In this document: piece by piece, positions 6,702-10,090 of the stretch
Numbering within the stretch: the first letter of the stretch is position 1
How the letters are laid out: the number at the start of each line of letters is the position of its first letter
Assembly (NCBI GenBank): GCA_009787135.1
Contig: WRGP01000188.1
Location: 1 to 10,090 of the forward strand
Origin: Bacillota bacterium
GTDB taxonomy: Bacteria; Bacillota; Clostridia; Christensenellales; Aristaeellaceae
Direction of reading: 5' to 3'
Length of the DNA stretch: 10,090 nucleotides
The notes under the pieces: model-generated
Databases searched by the model: none
What the model was told of the DNA's origin: nothing
What the model saw: the letters and a program-made list of their open reading frames with translations, nothing else
Program-made: the position numbers and the translations under genes

Positions 6702-7685
6702 ATGCTGGCGAACCTGCGAAGGGAAGTGGAAATGGAATACGAGGCGAGGCGCGCGCAAAACCGCGCCGAGGAAGCGCGCCGCCTTGCGAAGGCGTCCGAA
6801 GCGGATCCGGAGATCGGCAGGCTTGTGCGGCAGCGGACGGACATGTTCCGCGCGTGCGCGCAGGCGGCTTTCGCGAACCCGGAAGAGGCACACGCCATCA
6901 GCCAGGCCCTTCAGGAGGAGATTGCGGCCATGCATGCTTCTCTTGGGGACCGGCTTGCCAAAGCGGGGTTCCCCAAAGAGTATTTACAGCCAGTATACCA
7001 ATGCGTCCCCTGTCGGGACACAGGCTTTGTCGGCGAACCCATTCAAGATCAATGCGCCTGTTTTGCCCGCCGCCTGAGGGATAAGCTTATCGCCGATACG
7101 GGTCATGGCCTGCATCCGGATGAAACCTTTGGCCGCTACAATGAGGCCGTCTATTCCAATCACCCCTTCACCAAGGGCAAACCGGATACCCAACGCGCGT
7201 TCATGTCGCGCATGCGCGAGCGCTGCGAGGCATACGCGGAATCTTTCCCCCAAACGCCCCAGCGGAACATTCTCATGTTTGGCAAATCCGGCCTTGGCAA
7301 AACCTTCCTCATGAACTGCATTGGCAACCGCGTGCGCCAGCGAGGTTTTGAGGCGCTCAAGATTACGGCATACCAGTTGACGGATCGTATGCGCGCCTCC
7401 ATTTTTGATCACAATCCGTATGCTTTTTCCCTCCTGCTGGAGGTTCCTTTGCTCCTGCTGGATGATCTCGGCGCTGAGCCGCTGATCAAAAACATTACCA
7501 TTGAGCAACTCTTTACGCTTCTCAATGAGCGCGCCCTTGGGGACCGTCACACGGTTATCAGCACCAACTTGGAGTTGGACGAACTTACCGAACGCTATAC
7601 CGAGCGCGTATGCTCCCGGTTGCTGGACCATCAAAACACACGCGTGTTCAACTTTGTTGGCACAGACGTCCGATTGACTATATGA
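6702..7685 (+). CDS. DnaI/DnaC-type AAA+ helicase loader ATPase
   Basis: This 327-residue AAA+ ATPase is expected to load the replicative DNA helicase. A charged helical N-terminus (1-95) is followed by a four-cysteine zinc finger at C101, C104, C118 and C120 (YQCVPCRDTGF then QCACF), as in DnaI-type loaders. The ATPase core has Walker A GKSGLGKT (194-201), Walker B LLLLDDLGAE (D254, D255), sensor 1 STN (287-289) and an arginine-finger candidate R306 in ERVCSRLLD. B. subtilis DnaI uses Cys plus His ligands; here four Cys are visible. Its ribosome binding site GAGGTGA (6688-6694) lies inside the end of the DnaD-like gene, so expression of the two is linked. The stop overlaps the start of the next gene. 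The symbol is left blank because names differ between lineages (dnaC or dnaI). Confidence 0.93.
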   Translation: MLANLRREVEMEYEARRAQNRAEEARRLAKASEADPEIGRLVRQRTDMFRACAQAAFANPEEAHAISQALQEEIAAMHASLGDRLAKAGFPKEYLQPVYQCVPCRDTGFVGEPIQDQCACFARRLRDKLIADTGHGLHPDETFGRYNEAVYSNHPFTKGKPDTQRAFMSRMRERCEAYAESFPQTPQRNILMFGKSGLGKTFLMNCIGNRVRQRGFEALKITAYQLTDRMRASIFDHNPYAFSLLLEVPLLLLDDLGAEPLIKNITIEQLFTLLNERALGDRHTVISTNLELDELTERYTERVCSRLLDHQNTRVFNFVGTDVRLTI

Positions 7686-8896
7686 TGCGCATTCGAAGAA
7701 AAACGGCTTTTTCCCTTCTGTGCGGCGGCCTGAGCCTCCTGGCCGTCCTGTTCACAGCGCTTTACGTCGCCCAAAAAACCGGCGCCAATTTTTTCGCCCA
7801 CAGCGCCTTTGACAGCTACACCCTGCAGGCAATGACCTGGCGGGAGGGCCGTATCGCCCTCTCTCAAGACTACCCCTGGCTGGAACTCGCCATCTTTCAA
7901 GGCAGGTACTACGTCAGCTTCCCGCCCGTGCCCGCCATTCCCATGTGGCTGCTTTCCTTTGCGTGCGGGGCGGACACGCCCAGCGCGCTGCTTACGCTTT
8001 TGTACCTGCTTGGAGGGGCTGCCGCGGCCTTTTGCCTCCTGCGCCGGTACCTGCCCGTGGGGCAGGCGGCCTGCTTCGCGGCTTTCACGGCGCTGGGCGG
8101 CAGCCTGCTGGATCTCGCGGTGTCCGGCGACGGCTTTGGCGGCGGCGTCTGGTATCAGGCGCAAACGCTGGCGTTTTTCCTAACCATGCTGTCCATGCTG
8201 CTGATGGACGGCAAGCGCCCGCTTGGGTGGGCCGTAAGCCTTGTTTGCGTCGCGCTGTCTGTGGGATGCAGGCCTCTCAACGCTCTCTACGTGCCCGTTC
8301 TGCTCTGGATGCTGAACCTTCATGTGCGGCAGGCCGGCATCGGACGCAGCGTGCTGAAGATGCTTCCCTATATCGTCGTCCCCGCGCTGATCGCGGCGGC
8401 CTACGGCGTCTATAACTATGTCCGCTTTGGAAATCCGCTGGAGTTTGGCCACAGCTTTTTGCCTGAGTATACGCAGTCAGGCGACGCGGTGCTTTCAGCG
8501 CAAAACCTGTGGGCTAACTTCAAGGCGATCCTGCGCCCTCCGCAGGTGAATGAGGGCGCGCTGACATTTCCCATTATCACGGGGTTTGCCGTATACCTGA
8601 CCAATCCACTATTTCTCTACGGCGGCATCCGCGCGCTTGAAAAGGCTGTCCGCAAGCAGGCGGACAGCACGGATGCGCTGCTTGTGGCCACGGTGCTCCT
8701 GCACGCGGCCTGTTTGCTGACCCACCGCACAAACGGCGGCTGGCAGTATGGCACCCGCTACCTCTGCGACGCGCTTCCCGCTCTCGTGCTGCTTTTCAGC
8801 CGCGGCCGCAAACCCCTTCGGTTGTGGGAGGCTCTGCCCATGAGCGCGCTGATCTTGTTTAATGTCTTTGGAACAATTGTTTTTCACAGTTTATAG
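7682..8896 (+). CDS. Polytopic membrane protein, GT-C glycosyltransferase-like
   Basis: This 404-residue integral membrane protein has about nine to ten hydrophobic segments. After the first helix (about 9-30) an extracellular loop carries D44 in SAFDSYTLQAMTWREG, the position of the acidic catalytic residue in GT-C enzymes that use lipid-phosphate sugars. It continues with FQGRYYVSFPPVPAIPMW. Later motifs CRPLNALYVP (about 196), YNYVRFGNPLEFGHSF (about 244) and GGWQYGTRYLCDALPAL (about 352) fit the PMT/ArnT-like GT-C group. The likely role is transfer of a sugar to an envelope component, but acceptor and donor are unknown. The ATG at 7682 overlaps the loader's TGA as ATGA, with no good ribosome binding site, which points to translational coupling; ATG 7685 is next in frame. 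An upstream in-frame ATG at 7610 would overlap the loader by 76 bases and is unlikely. Confidence 0.78.
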   Translation: MMRIRRKTAFSLLCGGLSLLAVLFTALYVAQKTGANFFAHSAFDSYTLQAMTWREGRIALSQDYPWLELAIFQGRYYVSFPPVPAIPMWLLSFACGADTPSALLTLLYLLGGAAAAFCLLRRYLPVGQAACFAAFTALGGSLLDLAVSGDGFGGGVWYQAQTLAFFLTMLSMLLMDGKRPLGWAVSLVCVALSVGCRPLNALYVPVLLWMLNLHVRQAGIGRSVLKMLPYIVVPALIAAAYGVYNYVRFGNPLEFGHSFLPEYTQSGDAVLSAQNLWANFKAILRPPQVNEGALTFPIITGFAVYLTNPLFLYGGIRALEKAVRKQADSTDALLVATVLLHAACLLTHRTNGGWQYGTRYLCDALPALVLLFSRGRKPLRLWEALPMSALILFNVFGTIVFHSL

Positions 8897-8919
8897 GGGG
8901 CCAATGCGCAAAGAAGTTC

Positions 8920-9561
8920 TTACAGCTTCTGCGCCTCCAGCATCATATCCTTCACCTTCATCAGCCGGGTCAGCGCGCCGCGCTCACTCTCCTCCAGCTT
9001 CATCGTGATGAACCGGATGTTCTCCTCAATCCCCGGAATCATCACATATTCCAGCGCGTTCACCCTGCGGCGGGTCTTTTCGATCTCGTCCGCCAGCAGG
9101 TTGCAGGTGCTCTCGATTTCGGCCAGCTCCACGAGCCTTGGCAGCACCCCGGCCATGGTCTGTATCGCGCCGTCCAGCTGCGCGGATGTCTCGGCAAACC
9201 CGTAGGACTGCTCCGCTTCGGCCAGGGAATCCTCCCGAACGCGGATGACGGGCACCTTTACGCTCATCACGTTCTTTTGCCCCAGGATGAGCCTGACGAC
9301 GCGCGCGGGGTAGAGCACCGCCGCCTCCAGCGCCTCAGGGTCCATGACGGCCCGGGCAAAGGCAAACTCGTGCAGGGCCAGCGTCAATTCCCGCTCCGCC
9401 TCTTTGCGAAGCTGCCGGTTCCGCCGGATTAGCGCGATGAACTGGCGCACCATCTCATCGCGCTTGTCCTTGAGCAGCTTATGCCCGCGCTTGGCGGTGA
9501 CGAGGCGCTTTTTCTGCCGCGTCAGCTCCATACGGGTGGGGTTGACTTGCGCCAGCGCCAT
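8920..9561 (-). CDS. atpD: V-type ATP synthase subunit D
   Basis: This 213-residue protein is the central-stalk D subunit of the bacterial/archaeal V-type (A-type) ATPase, which couples ATP turnover in the A3B3 head to rotation of the membrane ring. The sequence opens with the family hallmark VNPTRMELTRQKKRLVTAKR and KLLKDKRDEM (residues 6-37). It ends with long helical stretches including RRRVNALEYVMIPGIEENI (about 165-183), which form the antiparallel coiled coil. Length is typical. The start ATG shares its A with the TAA of subunit B (TAATG), and the GAAGGGGACGAGG-like site is inside that gene, so the two are translationally coupled. The 3' end converges on the GT-C-like gene with only 23 bases between stops. 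In V-type ATPase nomenclature the symbol is atpD or ntpD, not the F-type beta subunit. Confidence 0.96.
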   Translation of the reverse strand: MALAQVNPTRMELTRQKKRLVTAKRGHKLLKDKRDEMVRQFIALIRRNRQLRKEAERELTLALHEFAFARAVMDPEALEAAVLYPARVVRLILGQKNVMSVKVPVIRVREDSLAEAEQSYGFAETSAQLDGAIQTMAGVLPRLVELAEIESTCNLLADEIEKTRRRVNALEYVMIPGIEENIRFITMKLEESERGALTRLMKVKDMMLEAQKL

Positions 9562-10090
9562 TATGCCTCGTCCCCTTCGGCCAGGTATTTATCGATCATC
9601 TGATCGCGTATCCGCTTGAGTTCGTTCCTGGGCAGCATGTTCAGCAGCTTCCAGCCAAGGCTGAGCGTTTCCTCAATGGACCGGTTCGCGTCATAACCCT
9701 GGGACACGTATTCCTTCTCGAACGCGTCCGAGAACGCGGCGTATTTCTTATCCACGTCCGTCAGGGCCGCGTCGCCCAAGATCACGGCCAGCTCCTTCGC
9801 GTCCTTGCCCCGGGAATAGGCCGAGAAGAGCTGGTTCATGGTCGGCGCGTGGTCCTCCCGGGTCTTGCCCTCGCCGATGCCCTTATCTTTGAGGCGGGAG
9901 AGGGACGGCAATACGTCGATAGGCGGCGTGATACCCTTGCGGTGCAACTCGCGGCTGAGGATGATCTGCCCCTCGGTGATGTAGCCGGTCAGATCCGGAA
10001 TGGGGTGGGTCTTATCGTCCTCCGGCATGGACAGAATCGGAATCTGGGTGATGGAGCCCGCCTTGCCCTTGATACGGCCCGCGCGCTCGT
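9561..10090 (-). CDS. atpB: V-type ATP synthase subunit B, C-terminal part (runs off window)
   Basis: The open frame continues to the right edge, so the gene is cut by the window. About 176 of the usual roughly 460 residues are visible. The fragment begins ERAGRIKGKAGSITQIPIL and continues with PIPDLTGYITEGQIIL, PPIDVLPSLSRL and NQLFSAYSRGKDAKELAVI, all strongly conserved in the non-catalytic nucleotide-binding B subunit of V/A-type ATPases. The internal Met at 10028 is not the start. The catalytic A subunit would be expected just upstream, beyond the window, and subunit D follows with a one-base overlap. Confidence 0.96.
   Translation of the reverse strand, partial: ERAGRIKGKAGSITQIPILSMPEDDKTHPIPDLTGYITEGQIILSRELHRKGITPPIDVLPSLSRLKDKGIGEGKTREDHAPTMNQLFSAYSRGKDAKELAVILGDAALTDVDKKYAAFSDAFEKEYVSQGYDANRSIEETLSLGWKLLNMLPRNELKRIRDQMIDKYLAEGDEA

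Noticed and set aside
7610..7681. Upstream ATG extending the GT-C-like protein by 24 residues
   Set aside because: The extension is hydrophilic, lies wholly within the helicase loader's conserved C-terminus in another frame, and the ATGA overlap at 7682 gives a natural start just before the first membrane helix.

Overview
The window looks like a chromosomal segment of a GC-rich member of the Clostridia (Bacillota). The reasons are a DnaD-domain protein next to a DnaI/DnaC-type helicase loader, a V-type (A/V) ATPase operon, Firmicutes-style AGGAGGTG-like ribosome binding sites, and sigma-A-like promoters in short AT-rich gaps between GC-rich genes. A Christensenellales-like or related uncultured gut lineage would fit, but that is a guess. 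No RNA genes, CRISPR arrays, insertion sequences or phage genes were seen.

Left block, minus strand (1-3481): a TetR-family regulator, an MMPL/RND-type membrane transporter, and the N-terminal part of an exported protein that runs off the left edge. The regulator has its own promoter. A second promoter sits between it and the transporter, and the -35 box of that promoter lies in the centre of a 13-7-13 inverted repeat. The natural reading is a self-contained, ligand-responsive export module in which the TetR protein represses the transporter and its exported partner.

Middle (3610-5277): divergently, a monocistronic gene for a secreted 5'-nucleotidase/2',3'-cyclic phosphodiesterase family enzyme. 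It has a strong extended -10 promoter, a leader hairpin and a clear intrinsic terminator.

Right-middle (5447-8896): a compact plus-strand operon. It holds a 400-residue DnaD-like primosome protein that appears to carry three tandem copies of the C-terminal DnaD (DnaB_2/DDBH2) module, a zinc-finger AAA+ helicase loader starting 2 bases later, and a polytopic GT-C-like membrane protein whose ATG overlaps the loader's stop (ATGA). The first two genes should cooperate in loading the replicative helicase. The third is not obviously related but is translationally coupled.

Right edge (8920-10090): converging on that operon, the minus-strand end of a V-type ATPase operon, with subunit B (C-terminal part only) and subunit D overlapping by one base.

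Most of the window is ordinary core-genome content. The items most worth a second look are the palindrome over the transporter promoter, the tandem-repeat DnaD protein, and the coupling of a membrane glycosyltransferase-like gene to the helicase loader.
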